Source: CAYSLU01 sp964431965 (lineage in GTDB: Bacteria; Verrucomicrobiota; Kiritimatiellia; CAIKKV01; CAYSLU01). From it: a stretch of DNA of 26,081 nucleotides. This document shows, piece after piece, positions 15,470 through 24,195 of the stretch. The first letter of the stretch is position 1. Every line of letters starts with the position of its first letter. The notes beneath the pieces were generated by a model. It searched no databases and had not been told where the DNA came from. It worked only from the letters and a program-made list of their open reading frames with translations. Made by a program: the position numbers and the translations under genes. The stretch is from positions 1-26,081 of the forward strand of contig CAYSLU010000077.1 in NCBI GenBank assembly GCA_964431965.1, written 5' to 3'.

Positions 15470-16591
15470 CTACTGCCCATCCGGCTTGCAGGCCGTTCCG
15501 ATGTAGGCGAGCTGGGCGACGGGCTCTGCGAGCTTGTTGTGCCGCGCGCTCGCACCGGCCACCGTCAGCTTCAGCTCGTGCGCGCCGGGTGGCAGGCCAT
15601 GCGCGAGGACGACGCCCTTCCCGAACTCGATAAAGTGCCGCAGGTACGCCCCGGCGACCGGCTTCCCGTCGACCTCGGCCTCGATCTTGAGCCCGTTGTG
15701 GTACATGAGCCCGAAGAGCGCGACCGCGGTGCCCGTGAACCGGTATGTGAGCCGGGCGCCGGGCCGGCCAGTCAGCACATTGTCGAAGTACCACGGCACA
15801 TGCGCCTGATCCTTGTTCGTCCACTCGCCCTCGAGCTGCAGGTCCTTCGAGCGCCGGGTGGGGTCCGCCAGCGTGGTGTACTGCAGCTCGTCCGACACGA
15901 GCGGCGGCGGCAGCGGCGCGCGCCGGTCCTTGCGCTTCCCGGCCTGGAACAGCGCGACCTGCCGCTCGAACTCGGCCTTCATGGCTTCAAAGCACAGCTG
16001 GTTGCCGTAGTCGTTGAGGTGGAACGAGTCGCCGGTCTCGAACTCGATCGCGGCGGCGTCCCACGTCTCGCCGCGCTCGGCCAGGCGGTCGAACATGAAC
16101 GTCTGCATGTCGATGAACGGCACATCGTAATGCTCGGCCACGCGGCGGTGGCGGCTGTGGTCGATGTTGCCTTCGCGCGACCCGCTGCCGAGGATGACGA
16201 CGTTGCAGGGGCTCTTCTGGCCGAGCAGCCGGCGAACCATGCCCTCCATGGCCTTGATCACCAGCGACTCATCCGGCGCGGAGCGGTCGTTCACCGCGAA
16301 CTCGAGGAACGCGAGGTCGGGGCTCGCGGGCATCACGTTCCGGTCGAGCGTGAACGCGGCCACGTAGGACTCGCACGCGCCGATCGCGCCCATGATTTCG
16401 CTGACCTGGTTGTGGTACTTCGGGTGGTACTCGCGGTAGAGGTATTCGGTGAAGCGGGCGCGCCACGACGTGCGGGCCGTGTTGCTGGCGCCCACGCCGA
16501 CCGTGAGCGAGCCGCCCAGGTAGGCAACGCCGCAGTGGCTCGCCGCGAAGATCTTCTCGATGCAGTTCGGTATCTGGCAGTGCGGTTCCAT
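15470..16591 (-). CDS. SGNH/GDSL-family hydrolase (probable carbohydrate esterase)
   Basis: The 373-residue protein has the SGNH blocks in order: YLGGSLTVG with nucleophile Ser28, a Gly block near 69-71 (GAIGACES), FAVND with Asn101, and GDSFHLND with catalytic pair Asp188/His191. These enzymes hydrolyse esters, often acetyl or acyl groups on sugars. A beta-rich C-terminal domain (about 265-370, WYFDNVLTGRPGARLTYRF onward) resembles the accessory jelly-roll domain of some esterases. No signal peptide is seen, so it is predicted cytoplasmic. GGAGGA upstream supports the ATG at 16591; the frame is open to 16648 but the extra residues look non-coding. The stop is 36 bases before the repeat-protein gene, so they may share a transcript. 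The substrate is unknown. Confidence 0.88.
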   Translation of the reverse strand: MEPHCQIPNCIEKIFAASHCGVAYLGGSLTVGVGASNTARTSWRARFTEYLYREYHPKYHNQVSEIMGAIGACESYVAAFTLDRNVMPASPDLAFLEFAVNDRSAPDESLVIKAMEGMVRRLLGQKSPCNVVILGSGSREGNIDHSRHRRVAEHYDVPFIDMQTFMFDRLAERGETWDAAAIEFETGDSFHLNDYGNQLCFEAMKAEFERQVALFQAGKRKDRRAPLPPPLVSDELQYTTLADPTRRSKDLQLEGEWTNKDQAHVPWYFDNVLTGRPGARLTYRFTGTAVALFGLMYHNGLKIEAEVDGKPVAGAYLRHFIEFGKGVVLAHGLPPGAHELKLTVAGASARHNKLAEPVAQLAYIGTACKPDGQ

Positions 16592-16658
16592 GGCGCCATT
16601 CCTCCGTTGAAGCGCGGCATGGTATCCCCCCGGCCGGCCATCCCGCAAGCACCCGCTA

Positions 16659-16688
16659 TTGACGCCGCGAAGCGCCGGATGCTAGCTT
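16659..16688 (+). promoter_or_regulatory. Candidate extended -10 promoter for acyl carrier protein gene
   Basis: TTGACG (16659-16664) and TAGCTT (16683-16688) are 18 bases apart, with TG one base before the -10 (TGCTAGCTT). It lies in the divergent gap between the SGNH hydrolase and the acyl carrier protein, 57 bases before the ATG. Confidence 0.5.
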
Positions 16689-16745
16689 CCGCGCACTGCA
16701 GCCGGAAGGCCGGCCCCCGCCGGCCGCTGCACGAAGGAGCACGCC

Positions 16746-17000
16746 ATGCCCGACGCCATTGAAGAGCGAGTCCGGAACGTCGTTGTGAACGTCCTCAAGG
16801 TCGACGCGGGCCGCGTGAAGGACGACGCGCGCTTCACGGTCGACCTCGGCGCGGAGTCGATCCAGAGCGTCGAGCTGGTGGCCGCCTTCGAGGAGGAGTT
16901 CGATATCTCGATGGACGAGGACCGGGCCCTCTCGGTTCAGACCGTGGGCGACGCCATGGCCTTCATCCGCGAGTGCGTCAAGGAGCAGCACGGCGAGTAG
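16746..17000 (+). CDS. Acyl carrier protein
   Basis: This 84-residue acidic, helical protein has the ACP fold pattern. FTVDLGAESIQSVELVAAFE contains Ser38, the probable 4'-phosphopantetheine site (the usual motif is DSL; here it is ESI), followed by EEEFDISMDEDRALSVQTVGD. It would carry acyl groups as thioesters in the cytoplasm. AAGGAG lies 6 bases before the ATG. No fatty-acid synthase genes (fabF, fabD, fabG) are adjacent; the next gene, 17 bases downstream, is a DRE-TIM carbon-carbon ligase/synthase. It is therefore more likely a specialised than the housekeeping ACP. The family call is secure; the pathway is not known. Confidence 0.92.
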   Translation: MPDAIEERVRNVVVNVLKVDAGRVKDDARFTVDLGAESIQSVELVAAFEEEFDISMDEDRALSVQTVGDAMAFIRECVKEQHGE

Positions 17001-17017
17001 CCGTCGGAGGATCGCTT

Positions 17018-18391
17018 ATGAAGAAGCACGCACTTCAGGAGGTGGCCGAGGCGAACCTGCTCGACCACATGTTCCCGCACACGTCCATCCCGCGCATCCT
17101 CTTCGAAGGGCCGGCGTACGAGGAGATCGACGGGCACCTGGTCAAGTTCGACCCGGCCAGGGCCGTCGCCTCGGATATCCACGTCACGGACACCACGTTC
17201 CGGGACGGCCAGCAGGCGCGCCCCCCCTACACGGTGAAGCAGATCGCCCACATCTACGACCTGCTGGCGCGGCTCGGCGGACCGAACGGCGTCATCCGGC
17301 AGTCCGAGTTCTTCCTCTACACGAAGAAGGACCGCGAGGCGATCGACCGCTGCCGCGCGTTCGGTCACCGCTACCCGGAGATCACCGGCTGGATCCGCGC
17401 CGACGAGGGCGACTTCCGCCTGGTGCGCGAGATGGGACTCCGCGAGACCGGCATGCTGACCTCGTGCTCGGACTACCACATCTTCTTCAAGGCCCGGAAG
17501 GACCGCCGGAAGGCGTTCGACGACTACGTCCGGGTGGTTGAGGCGGCGCTCGCGAGCGGCGTGCGGCCGCGGTGCCACCTCGAGGACGTCACGCGGGCCG
17601 ACATCGACGGGTTCGTCGTTCCCTTCGTGCAGCACCTGATGGGGCTCTCGGCCAGCGTCCCGCCGGACATGAAGGTGAAGATCCGGCTGTGCGACACGAT
17701 GGGGTTCGGCGTCACCTACCCCGGCGCCAGCCTCCCGCGGAGCATCCCCAAGCTGATCCACCGGATGATCCACGACGCGGGCGTCCCGCCCGAGTGCCTG
17801 GAGTGGCACGGGCACAACGACTTCCACAAGGTGCACATCAACTGCGCCACCTGCTGGATCTACGGCGCGCACGCCGCCAACACGTCGCTCTTCGGCTACG
17901 GCGAGCGGACCGGCAACCCGCCGCTGGAGGGCGCGATCATCGAGTACGCCGGGCTGAAGGGCACGCCGAACGGCGCCAACCTGCCGGTCATCACGGAGAT
18001 CGCCGACTACTTCCGCCGCGAGATCGGGGCGACGATCCCGGCGAACTACCCGTTCGTCGGCGCCGAGTGCACGGTCACCCGCGCGGGAATCCACGCGGAC
18101 GGCCTGCGCCGCGACGAGCGCATCTACAACATTTTCGATACGGGCGCGCTGCTGAACCGGCCGCCGCAGGTGGCGATCACCGACAAGTCGGGGGTGGACG
18201 GCGTCGTGCTCTGGGTTAACACGTACCTGGGGCTGAAGGGCGACGAGTCTCTCTCGAAGATGAAGGTCCACAAGATCGCTCGCTGGGTTGCGGACCAGTA
18301 CGAGGCGGGGCGGACCACGGCCATCGCGAACGAGGAACTCGAGGAGCAGGTGCGGCTCCACCTGCCCGAGTACCTCAAGCGGCTCGCCTAG
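17018..18391 (+). CDS. DRE-TIM metallolyase-family synthase (LeuA/homocitrate/Re-citrate synthase-like)
   Basis: The 457-residue protein has the HMGL-like TIM barrel: VTDTTFRDGQQ (56-66) with the catalytic Arg/Asp, LCDTMGFG (224-231), metal-binding HGHND (264-268) and ERTGNPPLE (296-304). These enzymes condense acetyl-CoA with a 2-oxoacid to give, for example, 2-isopropylmalate, homocitrate or citrate. About 100 residues follow the barrel, and the LeuA C-terminal allosteric domain seems absent. The length and the N-terminal extension of about 50 residues differ from standard LeuA, so a Re-citrate synthase or a homologue acting on another 2-oxoacid is possible. CGGAGG precedes the ATG at 17018; the frame is open to 16973 inside the ACP gene. 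It forms an operon with the ACP upstream. Confidence 0.85.
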   Translation: MKKHALQEVAEANLLDHMFPHTSIPRILFEGPAYEEIDGHLVKFDPARAVASDIHVTDTTFRDGQQARPPYTVKQIAHIYDLLARLGGPNGVIRQSEFFLYTKKDREAIDRCRAFGHRYPEITGWIRADEGDFRLVREMGLRETGMLTSCSDYHIFFKARKDRRKAFDDYVRVVEAALASGVRPRCHLEDVTRADIDGFVVPFVQHLMGLSASVPPDMKVKIRLCDTMGFGVTYPGASLPRSIPKLIHRMIHDAGVPPECLEWHGHNDFHKVHINCATCWIYGAHAANTSLFGYGERTGNPPLEGAIIEYAGLKGTPNGANLPVITEIADYFRREIGATIPANYPFVGAECTVTRAGIHADGLRRDERIYNIFDTGALLNRPPQVAITDKSGVDGVVLWVNTYLGLKGDESLSKMKVHKIARWVADQYEAGRTTAIANEELEEQVRLHLPEYLKRLA

Positions 18392-18403
18392 CGCGCCGCG
18401 CGG

Positions 18404-20725
18404 TCAGCCGTCGAGCGCTCCGCGAACCTTCAGCAGCAGGTCCTTTGCCACAAACGGCTTCGCGAGGAAGTGGATGCCGGGGTCCAGGATGCCGTGCCGG
18501 CCGACCACGTCATCCGGGTACCCGGACATGTAGATCACCTTCAGCGCGCTTCGGGTCCGGCGCAGCTGCTCGTAGAGCGCGGGGCCGTTCAGCTCCCGCA
18601 TGATCACGTCGCTCACCAGCAGGTGAATCGTGCCGGGGCATTCCCCCGCGAGCGACACAGCCGTCTCGCCGCAGTCTGCCTCAATCACCGTGTATCCCGC
18701 GCTGCGCAGGATTTCGCACACGAAGTGGCGCACCGTAGCATCGTCCTCGGCCACGAGCAGGGTCTCGCCGCCGGCCGCCGCCGGCAGTTCGACAGCCGCC
18801 GCCGGCGCCACCTGCGCGCGGTCCGACACGGCCGGCATATACACGCGGAAGCAGCTCCCGCGCCCCACCTCGCTGCTGACGCGGATCTGGCCGCCGTGCT
18901 GCTTCACGATCCCGTACACCGTCGCCAGGCCCAGCCCGGTGCCGCGGCCGGGCTCCTTGGTCGTAAAGAACGGCTCGAAGAGGTGGCTCATCGTCTCGCC
19001 GGGCATCCCCTGCCCCGTGTCTGTGACGGACAGCATGACGGCGGGCCCACGCATCTCCTGCTCCCCCGGAGCCGGATCCGGAGCGCTCCCATTGGCCGTC
19101 TCGATCACGATCCGCCCGCCGCCCGGCATCGCATCCCGCGCGTTCACCACCAGGTTCAGCACGACCTGCTGCATCTTCCCGGGGTCCGCCATGACGCTCA
19201 TGATGTCCGCCGCCAGGCACGTCTCGATCCGCACATCCTCACCGATAAGCCGCCGCAGCACCGGCAGCAGGCTCCCCAGCTCCGCGTTCAGGTCGACGAC
19301 GCGCATCTCCAGCACCTGCTTGCGGCTGAAGGCGAGAATCTGCTGCGTGAGCTGGCGCGCGCGATCTGCCGCGTGGCGGATCTCCTTCAGCGGCTCCCGA
19401 AGGGCGCTGCCCTCCGATAGCCCGGCAAGCGAGAGATCCGCATAGCCAAGAATCGGCGTCAGCAGGTTGTTGAAGTCGTGTGCGATGCTACCGGCCAGGC
19501 GCCCGATCGACTCAATCCGGCGCATCTGCTCGACCTCTTCCTGTAGCTTGCGGCGCTGCTCGTCCGACTGGCGCTGCTCGCGTAGCGCCGCCTGAAGCGT
19601 CTCGTTTGCCCGCACCAGCTCGGCCGTGCGCGCGTGCACCTTCTCCTCCAGCTGGCTGCGGACCGCCGCCATCTCCCGCTCAGACCCCTGCAGCGCCTCG
19701 AGCATCCGGTTCATGTGCGTAGCCAGCTGCGCCAGCTCGTCCCGCCCCCGGACCTCCACGCGGGCCGACAAGTCACGGACGGACTCGATCTGCCGTACGC
19801 TGCGGTCCATCGCCGCCAGGCGGTACAGAATCTGGCGGCGCACCGCCACCGACACCATGAGCCCGAATAGGCAGACCGTCAGCAGGCCGGCAACCGTCAG
19901 CGCCAGGAACTGCCGGTCCCCCTCCTCGCGAATCCAGCGCGGCGCCGCGACGCGCAGTACCCCGATGGGATGCCCGAACAGATCCTCGAGGCCGGCATAG
20001 CCCGCCATCGTGTCGTCCGATAGCGCCCGGGCGACGGTCGCCTCGCCGCTCATGAGCTGCGCAAGCGCCCCCGCACAGTCCGGCGGCATCGTGACCCCGC
20101 TCGCGATCAGCCCCACCGAAACCCGTGTAAGATTCTTCAGGTGCTGGAGCTCGGCCGCATCGACGAAGCGTCCCATTACCAGAGCGCCGCGCGCCGGGCC
20201 GGCATGATCCGTGGTGAGAATCGGCCGGATGGCCACCATCATCAGACCGGACGGCAGCACCAGCAACCCGGCCAAGCCGGACGCCGGATCCCCCAAGCCG
20301 TCGAGAAGGTGCCGGGCGGCCACGAGCGTCTCGGTTCCGGCCACATCTGACACCGCCCGCCTCTGTTTCAAGTCGTACCACCGGCAGAGCGCCACCCGCC
20401 CATCCGACTGGACGAACATGATGAGGTTGACGTCCAGATCACGGAACGTGGAGTCGCTCAGATTCGCGGACACGAAGGCCGGGCTCTCGTCCTCCATGAA
20501 GTGGTATGCGTCGTCCCAGAGAGCCCAGTCCCCCGCCGTTCCCAAGAGGCCCTGCATGCGATCGGCCAGGACGGCTTGCGCCCGGGCCAGATTCAGCTCG
20601 GCCTGCTCGTGCTCGAGGTCATCGAAGCTCCGCCGCACGATGACCGAGTTCGCCGTATAGAGCCCGGCCACCAGCAGCGCGGATGCGGACGCGATCGTCA
20701 GCAGGACCTTTCGGTTCAGCGTCAT
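18404..20725 (-). CDS. CHASE4 hybrid sensor histidine kinase
   Basis: The 773-residue protein has, in order: membrane helix (7-28), an extracytoplasmic CHASE4-type sensor (about 30-265, with the typical DWALWDDAYHFM at 66-77), second membrane helix (272-294), HAMP linker (about 295-348), coiled coil (350-403), HisKA with phospho-acceptor His416 in IAHDFNN, and the ATPase core (N-box Asn528, DTGQGM 569-574, GTGLGL 595-600). A C-terminal receiver domain follows, with acidic pocket Glu660-Asp662, phospho-acceptor Asp706 and Lys756. No DNA-binding domain is present, so a partner output protein must exist elsewhere. The start is 22 bases after the lyase-like gene and the ribosome site is weak (GGGGGTG), suggesting co-transcription. 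It may sense a ligand linked to the lyase-like protein, by inference. Confidence 0.95.
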   Translation of the reverse strand: MTLNRKVLLTIASASALLVAGLYTANSVIVRRSFDDLEHEQAELNLARAQAVLADRMQGLLGTAGDWALWDDAYHFMEDESPAFVSANLSDSTFRDLDVNLIMFVQSDGRVALCRWYDLKQRRAVSDVAGTETLVAARHLLDGLGDPASGLAGLLVLPSGLMMVAIRPILTTDHAGPARGALVMGRFVDAAELQHLKNLTRVSVGLIASGVTMPPDCAGALAQLMSGEATVARALSDDTMAGYAGLEDLFGHPIGVLRVAAPRWIREEGDRQFLALTVAGLLTVCLFGLMVSVAVRRQILYRLAAMDRSVRQIESVRDLSARVEVRGRDELAQLATHMNRMLEALQGSEREMAAVRSQLEEKVHARTAELVRANETLQAALREQRQSDEQRRKLQEEVEQMRRIESIGRLAGSIAHDFNNLLTPILGYADLSLAGLSEGSALREPLKEIRHAADRARQLTQQILAFSRKQVLEMRVVDLNAELGSLLPVLRRLIGEDVRIETCLAADIMSVMADPGKMQQVVLNLVVNARDAMPGGGRIVIETANGSAPDPAPGEQEMRGPAVMLSVTDTGQGMPGETMSHLFEPFFTTKEPGRGTGLGLATVYGIVKQHGGQIRVSSEVGRGSCFRVYMPAVSDRAQVAPAAAVELPAAAGGETLLVAEDDATVRHFVCEILRSAGYTVIEADCGETAVSLAGECPGTIHLLVSDVIMRELNGPALYEQLRRTRSALKVIYMSGYPDDVVGRHGILDPGIHFLAKPFVAKDLLLKVRGALDG

Positions 20726-20747
20726 CCCGTCACCCCCATGCAGGAAC

Positions 20748-23700
20748 CTACCGCGCCGCGCCAGCCCGATTGACCCGGAACGGCGCGTAGCGAGCCGTGT
20801 CCATGTACGCCCGCGTGCTCCCGAATGCCGAGACGTGCGCGAAGGCGCCGGCGCCCCGCCCGCCCGGAGCCGGAACGCTTACCTGGAACTCCAGCAGTAG
20901 GGGATCAGCATCCGCTCCCGCCGCGAGATAAGCCAGCGGAATCAGGGCCTGCAACCGGTACCCGCCGTCCACGGACTGACTCGCAACCGGCACTTCCGGA
21001 GCCGGCGCCTGCTGCCCGCCCCTCGCCCGAAGCGCCTTCGCCGCTCCCTTCGCGCCGCCGGGAACCAGGAACAGCTGCCCGATCGCCGCCGCCCCCGGCA
21101 CGGAACCGAACACCTCGACGCATGAGCCCTTCCACGCCGTATCGGCCTGCACCGGCTTCGGATCGCGCACGCGCACGTCGATGGCCAGGTTCGTGCCGGA
21201 GAGTCCGACCCGCACCTCGGCCACCTGCGCCGCACCCGCCCCAACGGCGATCGGCTCGACGCGATCCAGCGCCGCCGCCACCGCGGCTGCATCCGCCAAC
21301 GCGGGGAGGACGGACAGCTTCCGCTCAGCGGCCGGCGCAGCCGATGGCGTCGGGGAGGAACCCGCCGCCGGCCGCACCGCCGCGGATGCCGCATCCACGG
21401 GACGGACCGGGGCATCTACCGGGCCGGTCGCAAACGGGATCAGCCGGTAGGACAGCCCGACCGCGTTCGCCGAAACGGCCTGGCCCCGCCCCGAAACCGG
21501 TTCGCCACCCTCGCCCTCGGGTGCCGGCTCCGCCTCGGCGCCGGGCGAGGCCGCACTGGAGGACTCGGCCGCCGCCGCACCGCCCGCGCCGCGACCGACC
21601 ACCCCGATTAGAACCGTATTGTTCTCGCCGAGTTGGACGGGCCGCGGCTCGTCCAGTTCGATGCGGACCCCATATCCCCCCTGGTCCACGACCACGGCGG
21701 CGGCCGTCACCGGCTTGGGCGCAAGCGCGCCCAGGGGCTTGCCCTGCGCATCCAGCATGGTGACGGCTGTCTTCACGATGGGCGGCTTGCCGCGGCCGGC
21801 CGGCGCCGTGAGCTTCGTGAACGGAATCATCTCGTAGGCCTCGCGCACCTGGCCGCGCAGGCCATGCGCCCCGCCATAGATCCCGAACACCCGCTCGGTC
21901 CCGCTTTCGCGCAGCCGAACCGTGCAGACGATGTCCTCCGCGCCGAATGCGTACGACCGGATCACGTCCACCGAGGACTGCCGCACCTCGCCCGAACTCG
22001 TCACCACGTTGCCTGCCAGGCGGGCGTTCGGGTGCTCGCTGTTCGCCGTCACGAGCGGCTGTCCGTCGGCCGTCTCGCCCACCAGGGAGTGGATGTGGAA
22101 CCGGCGCCACTGGGACGGATGCATGCCGCCGCCGTAGTCGCCGCTCAGGACGGACGCGAGTACTTGCCCCTTCCCGGGCACGTGCAGCTGGCAGAGCATC
22201 CCGCCGCTGAACCCGATCTGCCCGTGAAAGCCCTCCCCGAGCCAGGTCGGCGTAATCCGCCCGTGGTACGTCACCGCGTAATACGTCGCCCGCCGCGCCA
22301 CGAAGAACTCGTTCGCCTTGTTGACCGTCTCGGTGAAGTCAGGCCCGCCCACGCCCTTCCATCGGTACGGCCCCTCGGTCCACGCGTCGTAGCGCGTGGG
22401 CTTGATGTGTGTCCGCGAGCCCCAGGGCGCCGCGTTGTCGCCCACGCTGGCAACATAGCTGTAGAGATTGAGCACGCCGTTGTAGACCTGCTGGAATTGC
22501 GGGTCGGCCAGATCGGCCAGCACGGCCCGCCACCCGCTCAGGACGTAGGCGCCGTAGTGGTGGTCGTAGCCGTACCCCTCCTGAACCCCGCCGGACGGAC
22601 CCACGCCCACGCGGTCGCCGAACCCGCCCGTTGTATAGCGGGCCCAGTACGTGTCGAAGAGCTGCCGGTGGAGCGGGTCGCCCGTGGCCTCGACCACGTA
22701 CCGCATGCCCTCGACGAGGCTGGAAAGCGAGTTGCCGTTGACCAGCTCGATCCCCCGGCAGAAGGGCATCCGGTCGCCGATCTGCATGGCGAACTCGCGG
22801 ATGGGTCCCTTGGCCGCCTCGGGCGCGTCCGGCTGCTGCAGAATGCGCCAGGCCGGCCGATGGTAGAAGTAGCTGTAGCAGCCCATCTCGTACGCCAGGT
22901 TCCGGCCGTGCATCACGTGGTCGTTCGGGCCGATGATCCGCATGCCCTCCAGCATCTCCTGGATCGCGGTATTGAGGGCCGCCCGGTTCCGGTGCAGATC
23001 GTAGCTGTGCATCACGATGTCGGCCGTGCCCGGCTTCGGGTCCTTCAGCTGCGCGTTCTTGAGGAACTGCATGGGGGTCTGATGCGACCCGACCGAGATG
23101 AACCCGGGCTTGGCCGGCAGGTCGGCCGGCGGCTTCAGATCCTCCGGCTTGAGCGTCTTCAGCCAGTCCCAGAGCCGGACTTGGTTCATCTGCCAGAACA
23201 CCTCGCCATCGTGGTAGAGCGCGCCGTTCCGCACCGCGCGCGCCGTCTGCTCGTCCGGGCAAAGCACGGCGGGAACGCGCGGCTGGCCCCGCCAGTTTCG
23301 CTGCTCCTTCGGCATCAGGATGTCCACGCCGAGGAAGTAGTCGCCCGGCCCGTCCGAAACCTCGAACGCGAGCACCTGGTCGTCGTACTGGCCCGGCTTC
23401 TCGAACTCGCCCGCAATCGAAACGTACCCGTCACTGCCGTCGACGCTCATGGTCAGCGGCGTCTGCTTCTCCACGTCGCCCGTCCGCGCCCGCGTGACCT
23501 GCTGAAGCGTGAGAACCTTCCCGTCCATCGTCTTCAGAACCGCGCGCCGGCCGCGCGGCCGATCGAGTTCCAGCAACCCCAGTCCGATGCCCGCGGCGCC
23601 CTTCGGGACGTACAGGTAGCAACGCTTGAAGAGGGCGTGGTGGCCGTGGGCCCAATCCGGGCCGCCGTTCACCCCGAATGACAGGGCGGGCTCCGTCGCG

Positions 23701-24179
23701 AGCGACACGTAGTGGTCCGGGCTTCCGGCCAGGATCACGCGGTACACGCCCTTCCCGCCGCCCTTCACGGAGTAGGTCAGCGTCCGCTTCGACATGGCCG
23801 CCAGCCGCGCCGGATCCGACGCACTGCTCCAGCGAACCACGGGCTCCAGCCCGCGCGAGTAGCACGTCTCGTAGTACCACGCCTCGTGGTCCCACCCGGC
23901 CAGGGTCGGCCCCGTCCCCAGCGCATTCACGCCGTCGTCCGGAACGACTTCGCGGACGACCGCGCGCCCGTCGGGGTCGTAGACCTTCACCAGCAGCTCG
24001 CTCGGCCCGCGCCCCACCCGGTTGATATCCCGCACGTCCAACGTGAGCGTGAAGTCCTTCCCTTCGGGATTGTTCACGAACGCTCCGAGATCATCGTACA
24101 GCCGGTAGCACACCGGCTCCGCCGCGAACGCCGCGCCGCACATCACGACCAGCCCTGCGATCAGTCCATGCCGTTTCAT
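20748..24179 (-). CDS. Large secreted polysaccharide-lyase-like protein with CBM9-like C-terminus
   Basis: The 1143-residue protein begins MKRHGLIAGLVVMCGAAFAA, a signal peptide. Residues of about 20-330 are beta-rich. About 350-640 looks helical and toroid-like (LVNGNSLSSLVEGMRYVVEA; GGVQEGYGYDHHYGAYVLSG), and about 640-860 returns to beta-sandwich (GFSGGMLCQLHVPGKG). This toroid-plus-sandwich layout is that of polysaccharide lyases of the PL8/PL21/heparinase type, but catalytic residues are not assigned with confidence. A low-complexity Ala/Pro/Glu linker (about 865-955) leads to a domain (about 985-1140) with SGTNLAIDVRVRD and WKGSCVEVF, typical of CBM9/DOMON-like sugar-binding modules. 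AGGAGA precedes the ATG at 24179; the upstream extension to 24335 overlaps the cupin gene and is rejected. It lies 16 bases after the cupin gene. Confidence 0.8.
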   Translation of the reverse strand: MKRHGLIAGLVVMCGAAFAAEPVCYRLYDDLGAFVNNPEGKDFTLTLDVRDINRVGRGPSELLVKVYDPDGRAVVREVVPDDGVNALGTGPTLAGWDHEAWYYETCYSRGLEPVVRWSSASDPARLAAMSKRTLTYSVKGGGKGVYRVILAGSPDHYVSLATEPALSFGVNGGPDWAHGHHALFKRCYLYVPKGAAGIGLGLLELDRPRGRRAVLKTMDGKVLTLQQVTRARTGDVEKQTPLTMSVDGSDGYVSIAGEFEKPGQYDDQVLAFEVSDGPGDYFLGVDILMPKEQRNWRGQPRVPAVLCPDEQTARAVRNGALYHDGEVFWQMNQVRLWDWLKTLKPEDLKPPADLPAKPGFISVGSHQTPMQFLKNAQLKDPKPGTADIVMHSYDLHRNRAALNTAIQEMLEGMRIIGPNDHVMHGRNLAYEMGCYSYFYHRPAWRILQQPDAPEAAKGPIREFAMQIGDRMPFCRGIELVNGNSLSSLVEGMRYVVEATGDPLHRQLFDTYWARYTTGGFGDRVGVGPSGGVQEGYGYDHHYGAYVLSGWRAVLADLADPQFQQVYNGVLNLYSYVASVGDNAAPWGSRTHIKPTRYDAWTEGPYRWKGVGGPDFTETVNKANEFFVARRATYYAVTYHGRITPTWLGEGFHGQIGFSGGMLCQLHVPGKGQVLASVLSGDYGGGMHPSQWRRFHIHSLVGETADGQPLVTANSEHPNARLAGNVVTSSGEVRQSSVDVIRSYAFGAEDIVCTVRLRESGTERVFGIYGGAHGLRGQVREAYEMIPFTKLTAPAGRGKPPIVKTAVTMLDAQGKPLGALAPKPVTAAAVVVDQGGYGVRIELDEPRPVQLGENNTVLIGVVGRGAGGAAAAESSSAASPGAEAEPAPEGEGGEPVSGRGQAVSANAVGLSYRLIPFATGPVDAPVRPVDAASAAVRPAAGSSPTPSAAPAAERKLSVLPALADAAAVAAALDRVEPIAVGAGAAQVAEVRVGLSGTNLAIDVRVRDPKPVQADTAWKGSCVEVFGSVPGAAAIGQLFLVPGGAKGAAKALRARGGQQAPAPEVPVASQSVDGGYRLQALIPLAYLAAGADADPLLLEFQVSVPAPGGRGAGAFAHVSAFGSTRAYMDTARYAPFRVNRAGAAR

Positions 24180-24195
24180 GCCGCTTGCTCTCCTG

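Noticed and set aside
17018..18391. Firm call of leuA (2-isopropylmalate synthase)
   Set aside because: The barrel motifs are shared by several synthases, the LeuA regulatory domain seems absent and no leucine genes are adjacent.
21633..23681. Long plus-strand open frame (682 codons)
   Set aside because: It is antisense to the lyase-like gene and has no recognisable motif; composition is that of a shadow frame.
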